From Pseudomonadota bacterium (lineage in GTDB: Bacteria; Pseudomonadota; Alphaproteobacteria; Acetobacterales; Acetobacteraceae), in assembly GCA_021805565.1 (NCBI GenBank), contig JAJZFA010000033.1, positions 1 through 64,000 of the forward strand: DNA of 64,000 bases. Reading direction: 5' to 3'. Positions 17,098 through 26,065 of this stretch are shown in pieces. The notes below the pieces were generated by a model. It made no database searches and had not been told where the DNA came from. It worked only from the letters and a program-made list of their open reading frames with translations. Position 1 is the stretch's first letter, and every line of letters begins with the position of its first letter. The position numbers and the translations under genes are program-made.

Positions 17098-19896
17098 CTA
17101 GCCGAAAGCTCCGACCTCGTGCGTGATCGCGGTCGCGATTTCCCGCACCATGGCGAACAGCCGCCGCATGGGCGCGAAGATTTCCTCGTGCTCTCGCGCA
17201 TAAGCGGCGGAACGGCGGTTCGGGGCGGGTTCTCCGTAATCGCAATCGGCGGCGGGATCGGTTGCCGAGGGGAAGATCTCGGCCAGGACAGTTAGCGAGG
17301 ATTCGATGTCCAGCCGCAGGATCGCCGCTTCCAGCGCCAGCCGCGTGACCCCGTGGCGCGGAGAAAAGTCCGGAATTTCCGTCGCCAGAAGCCATATCCG
17401 GTGGATCAGGGCGAGCCGCAGCGCATGCAGCAGGATTTCCCGGTTCGCCATATGCGGCGCGTCGGGCCAGGTCGCGCGCAAGGCCAGACGATCGGCGGAA
17501 ATCCGGCGGAACATCGACTGCGCCGCCGCCCAGATATCCAACCGTTCCAGCGCTTTGGCGACGGACACCAAAGCTTCCCGCCGGCCAGGCCGTTTCGTGT
17601 GCGCGGCTCGGTCCAGCCACATGCCGGGGTCCAGCGACGCGATCACGGCGCGCAAAACCTCGATATCGGAGTGTGCCAGCGCGTGACTGGCCAGATCCAT
17701 CGCGCGCTTAAACCGGCGGCTGGTTTGCCGCAGTTCGGTGAACGTTTCCGGATGACGGGCGGCGGCGGCGCCGATGCCTTGCAAGGTATTCGCGCACCAG
17801 CCGATTTGTTGCAAAATCGCGTTGTTGGGGATCGCGCGCAGTTCGCTGGGATGGCGGATGCGCGCGGCGCCGCCCATGCCGTCCGTTTGGCGGGCGGCCG
17901 GACGGGAACCGGTCCGGTCGAGCAGCGCCGGCCCGAACGCACCGAGCAGCGCGGCGTAGCCGGCGTCTTCGACCAGACCTTCCATGTTGGAGCGGATGGT
18001 GGCGAAGAAATCGGCGGCGAAATCCGGGTCTGCGTAAACCGGATCCTCGATCGGGCCGGCGGCCGGATGATAGGTTTGTTCGGCGATGCGGGTGATTGTC
18101 GCCAGCGCCAGTTCGGGTGTGCCGAACAGCAGGTATCCGTCGCCGCCCTGAAACGCCGCTTCTTCCCGCACCTTTAGTCCGGCGCGCCCGAGGGCCTGCC
18201 GCGACGCTGTGGGTGACAGGTATTTCAGCCGGTCGGCCAGCGACCCAGGATGGGCGCCGCGGCCGATGCTTTCGCCGTGGGTGTCGAACAGAATTACCTC
18301 GACGCCGGTCACGCCATGATGTTCAAGCGTCTGGCCGATTTTCAGCCGCAGCCGCTCGATCAGGTAGCTGGCGGCTAGCTGTCCGACATAGCGCCCGGAA
18401 TCGGAGTAGCCGAATTGCAGCGCCAGCCGGCCGGTCTGTTTCAGGTAATGCCGGTAATGCGGGCTGCGCAGCGCTTCCTCTAGCACCGTAGCGCCTTGTT
18501 CCAGCGCCTCGGCGGTTTCGAACAGCGGCGAGATTTCGATATGCCGTTCGATCCCGAACAGCCGTGCTAGCCACAGCGCGGCCAGCAGCGTGTAGCCGGT
18601 TTCGGTTTCCGCGATCAGGAAGCGAACCGGGACCGAGTTGTCCACGTGTTTGACGATCTGGGCGACCGTCATCATCAGCTTCGCGGCGGATGCCTGTTCG
18701 GCGATCAGAGCGCCGAAATCGACCGGTTCAGGCTTGACCGTATCCAGCGCGGTATTGATCGCGGCGAACAGCGCCCGGCGGCGGGACGGATCCTCCGGTG
18801 GGTCGGCGATACCGAGCCGCTGGCGGACGACGTTGTGGATTTGGGCGGCATTGAGGCGGGTGTGGGTGTGCGCCAGCGCCATGCCGTGCGACACCAGCCC
18901 GGCTCGGGCTACGGTCAGGGCCAGCTTATCATGGTCTTCCGCCTGGGCGATGGCAGAACGGAACAACGGCAGCAGGGGCGCCGGGGATGTCAGCGCGGTA
19001 TCGCGGCCGCCAATCAGGGCGTGGGCGAAGGCCGCGGATTTAGCCGGTTCCGGCTGGTTGGGGCAGAGTTCGATCTGGCGGGCGACCTCATCCCGCGCTT
19101 GCGCGAGGCGTCCGGCCAGAGGTCCGGCGGTGGGCAGGCCGGACACCTGGGCGTGCAGCCGGACGAGTTGTTTGTGCTTCATCTCCAGGCGGAGGTTCAG
19201 CGTGTCCCACCAGCCGATATCGGTTCGGCCGTCGGTGTCGTAGCCGACCCAGGTGGACAATATCACCGGGCTGGGCGTCAGTTCGGTCCAGCGGTCCGGC
19301 CAGGCTGTGCGCGCGACCGAGATCAGCGCGGCGTTGAAGCGGTCGATCGCGTCGCGCCCGTTGGCGATGGCGGCGGCGGCCTGATCGAACTCGCTGCGCA
19401 GGACGATCGGCGGCGGACGATGGGATTCGAATTTGGGGATCGGGCGGCCACAGGCGCCTTCGGCCAGGGCCTGGTTGACCGGGAGCGGCAGCGAGAACGT
19501 TGGATGCGCGGTGAAGACCGCCGCGAACCGGGTGCGTTCGGTCAGTGCCTGATATTCCGCCCAGCGGATCGGGCTGTCGTCGGGGTCGGGGCGCAGCAGG
19601 TGCTGGGCGAGGCCGGCCAGGATGCCGTCGTTCACCGCGGTATCGATCCCGCCGAGGTAGCCGGCGATGCGTGCCGCCCGGTCCGCGAACGCGGCGTCGC
19701 GGAGGTGGCGGATCAGCGCGGCGATATCTGCCTGTGTCAGGGTGCCGGAGTCCAGTTGCCGGGTGATCGCCAGGGAAACGAGCAATACGGGATTGCCGAA
19801 CGGGTCTTCGTCCGCCCGGGCGCCGACGCGGGCGGTCAGGTCCAGAAGTTCGGTGGCGAGGGCGGCGGTTGGGTCGGCGATTGGCAGGTCCGGCAT
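17098..19896 (-). CDS. ppc: Phosphoenolpyruvate carboxylase homologue with altered catalytic motifs
   Basis: A 932-residue protein of the length and overall plan of bacterial PEP carboxylase, which makes oxaloacetate from PEP and bicarbonate. The N-terminal motif is AVFTAHPTFSL (His131) where canonical enzymes have TAHPTE. The central PEP-binding loop, near residues 532-549, reads THGESIGRGAHPG: it keeps one GRG arginine but is two residues shorter than the canonical HGRGGTVGRGGG and lacks its first arginine. A region RAIPNNAILQQIG matches the RAIPW segment. The C-terminus ends HEVGAFG, not the conserved QNTG. It is either a distinct active subfamily or an inactive relative. The start is set by MPDLPIADP at 19896. 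Confidence 0.75.
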   Translation of the reverse strand: MPDLPIADPTAALATELLDLTARVGARADEDPFGNPVLLVSLAITRQLDSGTLTQADIAALIRHLRDAAFADRAARIAGYLGGIDTAVNDGILAGLAQHLLRPDPDDSPIRWAEYQALTERTRFAAVFTAHPTFSLPLPVNQALAEGACGRPIPKFESHRPPPIVLRSEFDQAAAAIANGRDAIDRFNAALISVARTAWPDRWTELTPSPVILSTWVGYDTDGRTDIGWWDTLNLRLEMKHKQLVRLHAQVSGLPTAGPLAGRLAQARDEVARQIELCPNQPEPAKSAAFAHALIGGRDTALTSPAPLLPLFRSAIAQAEDHDKLALTVARAGLVSHGMALAHTHTRLNAAQIHNVVRQRLGIADPPEDPSRRRALFAAINTALDTVKPEPVDFGALIAEQASAAKLMMTVAQIVKHVDNSVPVRFLIAETETGYTLLAALWLARLFGIERHIEISPLFETAEALEQGATVLEEALRSPHYRHYLKQTGRLALQFGYSDSGRYVGQLAASYLIERLRLKIGQTLEHHGVTGVEVILFDTHGESIGRGAHPGSLADRLKYLSPTASRQALGRAGLKVREEAAFQGGDGYLLFGTPELALATITRIAEQTYHPAAGPIEDPVYADPDFAADFFATIRSNMEGLVEDAGYAALLGAFGPALLDRTGSRPAARQTDGMGGAARIRHPSELRAIPNNAILQQIGWCANTLQGIGAAAARHPETFTELRQTSRRFKRAMDLASHALAHSDIEVLRAVIASLDPGMWLDRAAHTKRPGRREALVSVAKALERLDIWAAAQSMFRRISADRLALRATWPDAPHMANREILLHALRLALIHRIWLLATEIPDFSPRHGVTRLALEAAILRLDIESSLTVLAEIFPSATDPAADCDYGEPAPNRRSAAYAREHEEIFAPMRRLFAMVREIATAITHEVGAFG

Positions 19897-20043
19897 GGGT
19901 GGACTGTGACCGGTATTGTGCGGCGCAGCAAGAATTATGGTTGCGGCTTTGGCTGGCTGCCTCGTTTTGGGTTTGGGCTGTGCGGGCTGGCGGGAAGGTG
20001 GCAGGCGGTTTGGGACTCCTGACATTCGTTCCGTCGGGTGGTA

Positions 20044-20057
20044 TATCCGATCGGATA
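20044..20057. promoter_or_regulatory. Perfect palindrome upstream of higA, candidate operator
   Basis: TATCCGATCGGATA is a perfect 14-base inverted repeat lying about 80 bases before the HigA start. HigA proteins bind palindromes in their own promoters, so this is a plausible autoregulatory operator. A GATAAT hexamer that could serve as a -10 overlaps its right half. No binding evidence. Confidence 0.4.
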
Positions 20058-20137
20058 ATGGGCTTCAGGGTAGAAGGCGGTCGGAACGGGCCGGCAGGCT
20101 TGTATGCCTTCGGCCGCCGCGATTTGCGAGGTAAACC

Positions 20138-20446
20138 ATGTTGACGACAAAGCGCAGGCCGGCCAGCGTCGGCGAGATTTTGAGCGAAGAGTTCACGCAA
20201 CCGATGGGCCTGACTCAAGGCGCATTGGCGACCGCGATGGGTTTGCCGCGTAAGCATGTCAACGAGTTATGCAACGAACGCAGGGCGGTGACCGCGCCGA
20301 CCGCGCTTATTCTGGCCCGTGTGTTCGGGAACAGCCCGGATTTTTGGCTGAACGTGCAGCGGCGCGGCGACCTGTGGGAGGCGATGCACTCGCCGCGCGA
20401 GCGCGAACGGATCGAACGGGCCCGTCCGTTGACCGCTGCCGCCTGA
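20138..20446 (+). CDS. higA: HigA-family antitoxin / XRE helix-turn-helix protein
   Basis: A 102-residue protein typical of HigA antitoxins: PASVGEILSEEFTQPMGLTQ at the start, helix-turn-helix GALATAMGLPRKHVNELCNERRAVT, then ALILARVFGNSPDFWLNVQRR at the C-terminal end of the domain. In complete systems HigA binds and neutralises the ribosome-dependent RNase HigB encoded immediately upstream. Here the 240 bp upstream contain no HigB-like frame, so it is an orphan that may act as a plain regulator. The start ATG follows an AGGTAA-like ribosome site. Confidence 0.83.
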   Translation: MLTTKRRPASVGEILSEEFTQPMGLTQGALATAMGLPRKHVNELCNERRAVTAPTALILARVFGNSPDFWLNVQRRGDLWEAMHSPRERERIERARPLTAAA

Positions 20447-20816
20447 GTTCCATTGCATGGTGAGCAGCGCCCGCAGCCGGCTCCGCGGGCATCGGAACCA
20501 ACTATTGGTTGGGCGAATGACGATTATCTGGACACAGGCGCGACATCGAGCGATCGATTAGCCCGGTAGACGATTGGACCGATGGGCGGCCAAGGCGTTG
20601 ACGCCGTCGTGCGACACCTGACCAAGGCTCCCTGACCAAGTCTCATTACGAGAGAATGGTCACGCATCGGTTAAAATTTCTTTAGACAATTTTCCTATAA
20701 ACCCACCTCGGCCATCAGGACATTTTCGCAACAAATCCACTTTCCCAGCCACCGCGCCGCCGCGACCGCCCACGGTTCTACTCGCCCCCGTCGCCCTGCC
20801 CCGCTATAGACCGGCG
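20447..20816. other. Gene-free region downstream of higA
   Basis: No supported gene. A GC hairpin (GCCCGC...GCGGGC, about 20470-20491) lies about 25 bases after the higA stop and may terminate it. Around 20670-20700 the DNA is AT-rich (TTAAAATTTCTTTAGAC, CCTATAAA) and probably carries the promoter of the transporter at 20817. Confidence 0.5.
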
Positions 20817-21704
20817 ATGACTCCCGACGATCCACTCCGAGCGATTGCCATGGCCGTCGGCGCGACGCTGTTTTTCAGTTCGTCGGACACGATTTCCAAA
20901 TATCTCAGTCTGGGCCTGCCGATCGCCGAGTTCATGTGGATCCGCTACGTCATCCTGCTGGTGTTCGCGCTGAGTCTGGCCGGGCGCCGCCCAGGGCCTT
21001 CGATCCGGGCGCGCAGCCCCGGCCTGCAAGTGCTACGGGCGCTGACCGGGGTCGCGTCGGGTCTGCTGTTCGTGCATGGCGTCCGGCAGATGACCATGGC
21101 GCAGGCGACCACGATCAGTTTCCTGTCGCCGCTGCTGGTGACCATCCTTTCGATTCCGCTGCTGGGTGAAACGGTCGGTGCGCGCCGTTGGGCGGCGGTC
21201 GCGGCGGGGCTGCTGGGCATGATCGTCGTCGTGCGGCCAGGACTAGACGATTTTCAGCCAGCCACGGTGTTCGGCGCCAGTTCCGCGCTGTGCTGGGCCC
21301 TGGCGCTGGTCATCACCCGTAAGCTCAGCCTGACCGACACGTCGCGGACCACGCTGCTGTGGTCGGCCGGAATCGGCACGCTGATCCTGACCGCCATCCT
21401 GCCGTTCCAGGCGGTCTGGCCCAGTTTCGGGCAGCTTGGCCTGTCGCTGCTGATGGGAGTGCTGGCAGCCGGCGGGCAATGGCTGGTCATCCTGGCGCAC
21501 CGGGTGGCGCCGGCTTCGCTGCTCGCGCCGTTCTTCTATGGCCAGTTGATCTGGTCGGCGGCCCTTGGCCTGGCGGTGTTCGGCAATCTACCCGACCGGT
21601 GGACGCTGGCCGGTGCCGCCATCATCGTCGCCAGCGGGCTGTACACGGCGCACCGGGAACGTGTGCGCCGTAACACCGGGGCGATTGCGCGCCCGGCCAA
21701 TTGA
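20817..21704 (+). CDS. EamA/DMT-superfamily transporter
   Basis: A 295-residue membrane protein with ten predicted hydrophobic helices in two EamA repeats, about residues 8-135 and 150-285. Each repeat ends in the usual segment (LLSPLLVTILSIPLLGE-like in repeat 1, ALGLAVFGNLPDRWTLAGAAII in repeat 2). DMT carriers export amino acids or other metabolites; the substrate cannot be read from sequence. The gene is followed after 66 bp by a substrate-binding protein gene on the same strand, though DMT carriers do not need binding proteins. Confidence 0.85.
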   Translation: MTPDDPLRAIAMAVGATLFFSSSDTISKYLSLGLPIAEFMWIRYVILLVFALSLAGRRPGPSIRARSPGLQVLRALTGVASGLLFVHGVRQMTMAQATTISFLSPLLVTILSIPLLGETVGARRWAAVAAGLLGMIVVVRPGLDDFQPATVFGASSALCWALALVITRKLSLTDTSRTTLLWSAGIGTLILTAILPFQAVWPSFGQLGLSLLMGVLAAGGQWLVILAHRVAPASLLAPFFYGQLIWSAALGLAVFGNLPDRWTLAGAAIIVASGLYTAHRERVRRNTGAIARPAN

Positions 21705-21770
21705 CGGTATCCGCCGAATCAAGCGGCCACCATCGCGATGCGCCGCACCCGGTTAGAGGAAACGTCCCCC

Positions 21771-22988
21771 ATGCGAATACCGCGCGTGGCCGCGCTATCG
21801 GCCCTGTTATCTTTGGCCGGGCTATGCCTGTCCGGTGGCGTGGCCTGGGCGGGCGGCGACACCGTCAGGATCGGCGTACTGAACGACCAGACCGGCATGA
21901 ACGCCGATCTGTCCGGCCAGGGGTCGGTGATCGCCGCCCGGATGGCCGCGGAAGACGCGGGCGGCAGCGTGGCTGGAAAGAAGATCGAGATTATTTTCGC
22001 CGACCATCAGAACAAGGCCGATATCGGATCCTCCATCGCAACCCGCTGGTATGATTCCGAAGGGGTCGATGCGATCGTCGATTTGCCATTTTCCTCGGTC
22101 GCGCTGGCAGTGCAGGACGTCGCTCGGCAGCGCCAGAAGATCGTATTGTTTTCCGGACCGGGTTCGTCGGACCTGACGGGCAAGGCGTGTTCCCCGTTCG
22201 GCTTTCACTGGACGTTCGATACGGTCGCACTGGCCCGCGGCACCGGGTCGGCGGTGGTGAAAAGCGGCGGCGATACGTGGTTTTTCCTAACGTCGGATTA
22301 CGCCTTCGGCCATGCGCTGGCCAAGGACACGATGGAAGTGGTGAAGGCGAACGGCGGCAAGGTGCTGGGCGAAGCGGTGCACCCGGTCAATACGTCGGAC
22401 TTCTCGTCCTATCTGGTGCAGGCGCAGGCGTCGGGCGCGAAAATAATCGGACTGGCGAACGGCGCGACGGACACGACCAACTCGATCAAACAGGCGCATG
22501 AATTCGGGCTGACCGACCATGGCCAGAAGCTGGCGGGATTGCTGGTGTTCATCACCGATGTCCACAGCCTGGGCTTACAGACGGCGCAGGGGCTGCAACT
22601 GACCTCCAGTTTCTACTGGGATCAGACCGATGCCACGCGCGCGTTCGCCAAGCGGTTCGGGGAACGGATGCACGGCACGATGCCGTCGATGGCTCAGGCC
22701 GGGGTGTACAGCGCCGTGGCGCATTACCTGAAAGCGGTCGCGGCCGCCGGCACCACGGACGGCCCCGCCGTGGCGGCGAAAATCCGGGAAATTCCGATCA
22801 ACGACTTCATGAGCAAGGATGTCCACATCCGGCGCAACGGCCGGGTCATGCGGGATTTTTACCTATTCGAGGTGAAGTCGTCGGCGGAGTCCAAGGGTTC
22901 GTGGGATCTTTACAAGCAAATCCGTGTCATTCCGGCCGAGGACGCCGCCCGGCCGGAATCCGAAGACGCCTGTCCGCTGAGCAAATAA
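21771..22988 (+). CDS. ABC transporter substrate-binding protein, branched-chain amino-acid type
   Basis: A 405-residue periplasmic binding protein of the LivJ/type I fold. The ATG at 21771 gives a signal peptide ending in GGVAWAGG and has GAGGAA about 9 bases upstream; an earlier in-frame ATG at 21738 would spoil the signal. Mature sequence shows VRIGVLNDQTGMNADLSGQG, FADHQNKADIG, and a central lobe with FFLTSDYAFGHALAKDT. Family ligands include amino acids, amides, urea and aromatic acids. No LivHMGF-like permease or ATPase genes are next to it. Confidence 0.88.
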   Translation: MRIPRVAALSALLSLAGLCLSGGVAWAGGDTVRIGVLNDQTGMNADLSGQGSVIAARMAAEDAGGSVAGKKIEIIFADHQNKADIGSSIATRWYDSEGVDAIVDLPFSSVALAVQDVARQRQKIVLFSGPGSSDLTGKACSPFGFHWTFDTVALARGTGSAVVKSGGDTWFFLTSDYAFGHALAKDTMEVVKANGGKVLGEAVHPVNTSDFSSYLVQAQASGAKIIGLANGATDTTNSIKQAHEFGLTDHGQKLAGLLVFITDVHSLGLQTAQGLQLTSSFYWDQTDATRAFAKRFGERMHGTMPSMAQAGVYSAVAHYLKAVAAAGTTDGPAVAAKIREIPINDFMSKDVHIRRNGRVMRDFYLFEVKSSAESKGSWDLYKQIRVIPAEDAARPESEDACPLSK

Positions 22989-23009
22989 CGGGGCGTTGTC
23001 ACGCACTTT

Positions 23010-23035
23010 GGGACGATGCTGGCCGGCATCGTTCC
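23010..23035. terminator. Hairpin between convergent genes, possible bidirectional terminator
   Basis: GGGACGATGC and GCATCGTTCC form a 10-bp stem (one G-T pair) with a 6-base loop, 22 bases after the binding-protein stop and 58 bases after the thiolase stop on the other strand. There is no following T run, so termination is likely but not certain. Confidence 0.4.
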
Positions 23036-23092
23036 GGGGATTGTCCGATCCGGCGGACTCTATAGTTTACCCGGTCCGGCGAACTGCACGCT

Positions 23093-24277
23093 TCAATGGA
23101 CTCGTTCGTAGATCGCCGCGATCCCCTGACCGCCGCCGATGCACATCGTCACCAGCGCATAACGGCCATTGGTGCGGGCCAGTTCGTACAGTGCCTTGAC
23201 CGTCAGGATCGCCCCGGTCGCCCCCACCGGATGTCCGAGCGAGATGCCTGAGCCATTTGGATTGGTTTTTTCCGGATCGAACCCGAGGTCCTTCGCCACC
23301 GCACAGGCCTGGGCGGCGAACGCTTCGTTGGATTCGATCACGTCCATCTGGTCCAGCGACAGCCCAGCCCGCCGCAAGGCGGATCGGGTGGCCGGAACCG
23401 GACCGATTCCCATCACCCTGGGATCGACCCCGGCATGAGCATAAGCGACAAGCCGGCCCAGCGGCTTGGCGTTCCGCTTGGCGACGGTATCGCCGTCCAT
23501 CAACACCACGGCCGCCGCACCGTCATTGATGCCGGACGCATTGCCGGCCGTCACCGTCCCGTCCTTTTTGAACACGGCGCGCAATTTGGCGAAGTCTTCG
23601 GCCTTGGCATCGGCGCGGACATGTTCGTCGGTGTCGAAAACCGTCTCGCCCTTGCGGGTTTTCAGGGTCACCGGCAAAATTTGCGACTTGAAGCGGCCTT
23701 CGCTGATCGCCCGCGCGGCGCGCCGGTGGGACAGAAGCGCCAGGTCGTCCTGCTGGCCACGGGTGACCTGATGGGATTCGGCCAGATTTTCCGCTGTGAC
23801 GCCCATGTGGATATTCTCGAACGGGTCATGCAGCGCCGCCGTCATCATGTCGATCATCGCGGTGTCGCCCATACGCGCGCCCCAGCGCATGCCGCTGGAC
23901 AGATAGCCGGCGCGGCTCATGTTTTCGGCGCCGCCGGCAACGGCGATATCGGCGTCGCCCAGAGTCACGGCCTGCGCGGCGGATACGATGGCCTGCAGGC
24001 CGGAGCCGCATAGCCGGTTCAGCGTCAGGGCCGGCGCGTTCTGGGTAATGCCGGCATTCACGGCGGCGACGCGGGACAGATACATGTCCTTGGCCTCGGT
24101 GTGGACGACGTTGCCGAACACCACGTGCTGCACTTCGTCGCCGGCGACGCTGGCACGCAAAAGCGCCTCCCGCGCGACCTGTGCCCCGAGTTCGGTGGGC
24201 GGTAGGTCTTTCAAGCTGCCGCCGAAATCGCCGATGGCGGTGCGGACGCCGGAAACGATAAAGACCTCGCGTTGCAT
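23093..24277 (-). CDS. Acetyl-CoA C-acyltransferase (BktB-like thiolase)
   Basis: A 394-residue thiolase that condenses or cleaves 3-ketoacyl-CoA. The nucleophilic cysteine is Cys90 in NRLCGSGLQA; the active-site histidine is in SLGHPVGATG and the second cysteine in MCIGGGQG near the C-terminus. The N-terminal EVFIVSGVRTAIGDFGGSL and the loop GVDPRVMGIGPVPAT resemble BktB/beta-ketothiolases that accept C4-C5 substrates. All catalytic residues are present. It has no adjacent dehydrogenase or hydratase. A second thiolase lies at 46061. Confidence 0.92.
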   Translation of the reverse strand: MQREVFIVSGVRTAIGDFGGSLKDLPPTELGAQVAREALLRASVAGDEVQHVVFGNVVHTEAKDMYLSRVAAVNAGITQNAPALTLNRLCGSGLQAIVSAAQAVTLGDADIAVAGGAENMSRAGYLSSGMRWGARMGDTAMIDMMTAALHDPFENIHMGVTAENLAESHQVTRGQQDDLALLSHRRAARAISEGRFKSQILPVTLKTRKGETVFDTDEHVRADAKAEDFAKLRAVFKKDGTVTAGNASGINDGAAAVVLMDGDTVAKRNAKPLGRLVAYAHAGVDPRVMGIGPVPATRSALRRAGLSLDQMDVIESNEAFAAQACAVAKDLGFDPEKTNPNGSGISLGHPVGATGAILTVKALYELARTNGRYALVTMCIGGGQGIAAIYERVH

Positions 24278-24776
24278 GGATGTTGCCCCCGGTTGATAGA
24301 TTTCCGATCCTGATTCCCATACGGCTTGGCTGGGCGCAAGATGGTAGCCCTGCGTCCGGTTCGATAGGCCGTGCTTGTCTGACGAGACCGGCCCGGAGAG
24401 TCCGGTTATCGGCGTTGTTTCGGCGTGGCTTTTCGCGATCTGGCGGTTCGCTTGTCGCCGTGGCGGTTACTGAGCAGGCGACCGAAACAATGGGTGAAAA
24501 AATCCGGTCGTGATCATACGAAGTCGCGAGATCGGGTGATAGGCTTAGATTGATTGCCTTAAGGAAGGTCTGAACAAGTCCCATCGGGAACAAGATAGGT
24601 GAGCCTTTTCAACGACTCTGCCGGCCAGGGACGGATTTATTCAAATATTTCTTGAGGCCTTTCCTCGGCATTTGTCAGCGGCCTGCCTTGGGCTGTCAGG
24701 CGACGATTGTCCCGGCTTTTTTTTGTGCGGGGCATGCCGGAATCCCATCTCGCGTTTGGCCTATTCTGCGATGAGC
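24278..24776. other. Gene-free region upstream of the thiolase
   Basis: No supported coding sequence in about 500 bp. It should contain the thiolase promoter at its left end and the 3' untranslated part of the minus-strand gene at 24777 at its right end. One stretch near 24557-24580 (CTTAAGGAAGGTCTGAACAAGTCC) looks like an IS terminus, but no matching repeat or transposase was found. Confidence 0.5.
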
Positions 24777-25520
24777 CTATTTCGCGTCGGGCACGGGTTC
24801 CGTTCCGGACTCTTGCGGGGTTGGCCGTGCCGCGCTGAACAGAAACCGGCTCATGTCCGTTTCACCCGGCCCGCCGGTCCCCAGGGTTGCGAGGTGGGCG
24901 TTCACCCACGTCTCAAAAGCCACGTCATGAGAATTTATCTCATTTTGTGAGAAGGGTTCTTCCGGTGCCACAGCCGGCGCGGCCACCGAAGCCGCCGCCG
25001 GACGGGCAACCGGAGCCGCCTCCGGCGCCTGTTGCCGCCGGATCGGTTCGGCCGGTTCGGCGTCTGGCTGCGCCAGCACCACATCCAGCATGGATCGTTC
25101 GGCGATATAGCGCGCCCAGGCGTCCTCCTTCTCCGTCACGGGATCGGCATCGCGCTTGCGGCGCTCCGCCTGCGCCTGCCGCAGCCGAGCGTGAACCGCC
25201 ATCCATAGCCGCGTCATCGAGGCGTACTGTGCGTTCAGTTTTACCATCAATTCGGGGTCGTGGTCGTTCCTGCGAACCAGCCGCAGCATTTCCTCGGCCT
25301 GCGCGCGGGAGGCGATGCAGTGGCTGGCGATATCGGCCTCATCGGCGTTGACCGGGGCCAACGATGCGACTTTGGCGATGGCGGTCAGATTCCTGGCCCG
25401 CACTCCGGCCGGGGTGTCATCCAGCGGCGGCGGTAACAGGTCCATGAGGGTATAGACGAGCTGATAATACAGCGTTGGCATGAGGTCGATGGCCGAACGG
25501 GGCGGGGATGAGGTTTCCAT
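24777..25520 (-). CDS. Hypothetical protein, helical with Pro/Ala-rich linker
   Basis: A 247-residue protein I do not recognise. Residues 1-130 are predicted helical and contain PTLYYQLVYTLMDLLPPP, an ALA-rich helix with SHCIASRAQAEEMLRLVRRN and WMAVHARLRQAQAERRKRD. A low-complexity linker (about 160-195) of Pro, Ala and Val follows, then a short acidic tail. No signal peptide or transmembrane helix is seen. The arrangement is reminiscent of phage or plasmid accessory and regulatory proteins, but that is only an impression. AT-rich DNA just upstream (25530-25560) holds both a TATAAT and a TTGACA on the coding strand. Confidence 0.65.
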   Translation of the reverse strand: METSSPPRSAIDLMPTLYYQLVYTLMDLLPPPLDDTPAGVRARNLTAIAKVASLAPVNADEADIASHCIASRAQAEEMLRLVRRNDHDPELMVKLNAQYASMTRLWMAVHARLRQAQAERRKRDADPVTEKEDAWARYIAERSMLDVVLAQPDAEPAEPIRRQQAPEAAPVARPAAASVAAPAVAPEEPFSQNEINSHDVAFETWVNAHLATLGTGGPGETDMSRFLFSAARPTPQESGTEPVPDAK

Positions 25521-25854
25521 TCCTTGGCGTTTAGATTATTATAGGAAATATGTCAATAGCGATCGACGATGGGCGTGGATGGGGGAACCGACGGCCTTGG
25601 TGCGAGGTGTTGGCCGGCCCGGCACACCATCCACATCGGCGCAATAGACGGAAGAATCATTCTTTGCACCGATCGGTTACACCGCTTGTCCCGGTCCGGC
25701 GCTACCGCGGTGAACCGTTCGCCGGCCAACGATGGATCTGTCCTTGAGCAATCCCGGCGCGCATTCGCGCGCGCCAGACTGGCCGCCGCGGACCATCGGC
25801 CGGGCGACGTTGAGCGATCCGGCGGCCTGTGGCCGACGCCCTTGCGATCTGGCG
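25521..25854. other. Gene-free region with promoter-like AT patch
   Basis: Only an AT-rich patch at about 25530-25560 stands out; read on the minus strand it contains TTGACA and TATAAT 7 bases apart, so only one of the two can be used with a normal partner. It probably drives the 247-residue gene at 24777-25520. The remainder has no recognisable gene. Confidence 0.4.
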
Positions 25855-26052
25855 TCAGGCGGGTTCCACTGTAAACCCCGCATCGCGCATCGCCTCGGCC
25901 ACGGCATCGTCGCCTGCCGTGGTATCGACGCGCACAAGTTTAGTCGTCAGATCGGCATGCAGCGTGGCGTTGTCGTCCAGATCCCGCACCGCGCCGGTCA
26001 GGGACCGGATGCAACCGTCGCAATGAATGTCGGGAACATGGAACTGGGACAT
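25855..26052 (-). CDS. Heavy-metal-associated (HMA) domain protein, copper-chaperone type
   Basis: A 65-residue single HMA domain. The metal site is MSQFHVPDIHCDGCIRSL, with CxxC at Cys11 and Cys14, and the C-terminal strand ends VAEAMRDAGFTVE. Such small proteins carry Cu(I) to P-type ATPases, or mercury in mer systems. No copper ATPase or CueR-like regulator is next to it. The gene is 13 bp downstream of the cyclase gene on the same strand, so it is likely the last gene of that transcript. Confidence 0.85.
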   Translation of the reverse strand: MSQFHVPDIHCDGCIRSLTGAVRDLDDNATLHADLTTKLVRVDTTAGDDAVAEAMRDAGFTVEPA

Positions 26053-26065
26053 GCCGGACCTCGGA

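Noticed and set aside
18646-20022. A 458-codon plus-strand frame opposite ppc
   Set aside because: Antisense shadow of the PEP carboxylase homologue with no domain match.
24557-24580. IS-terminus-like sequence CTTAAGGAAGGTCTGAACAAGTCC
   Set aside because: The resemblance is only from memory; no partner repeat, duplication or transposase fragment was found nearby.
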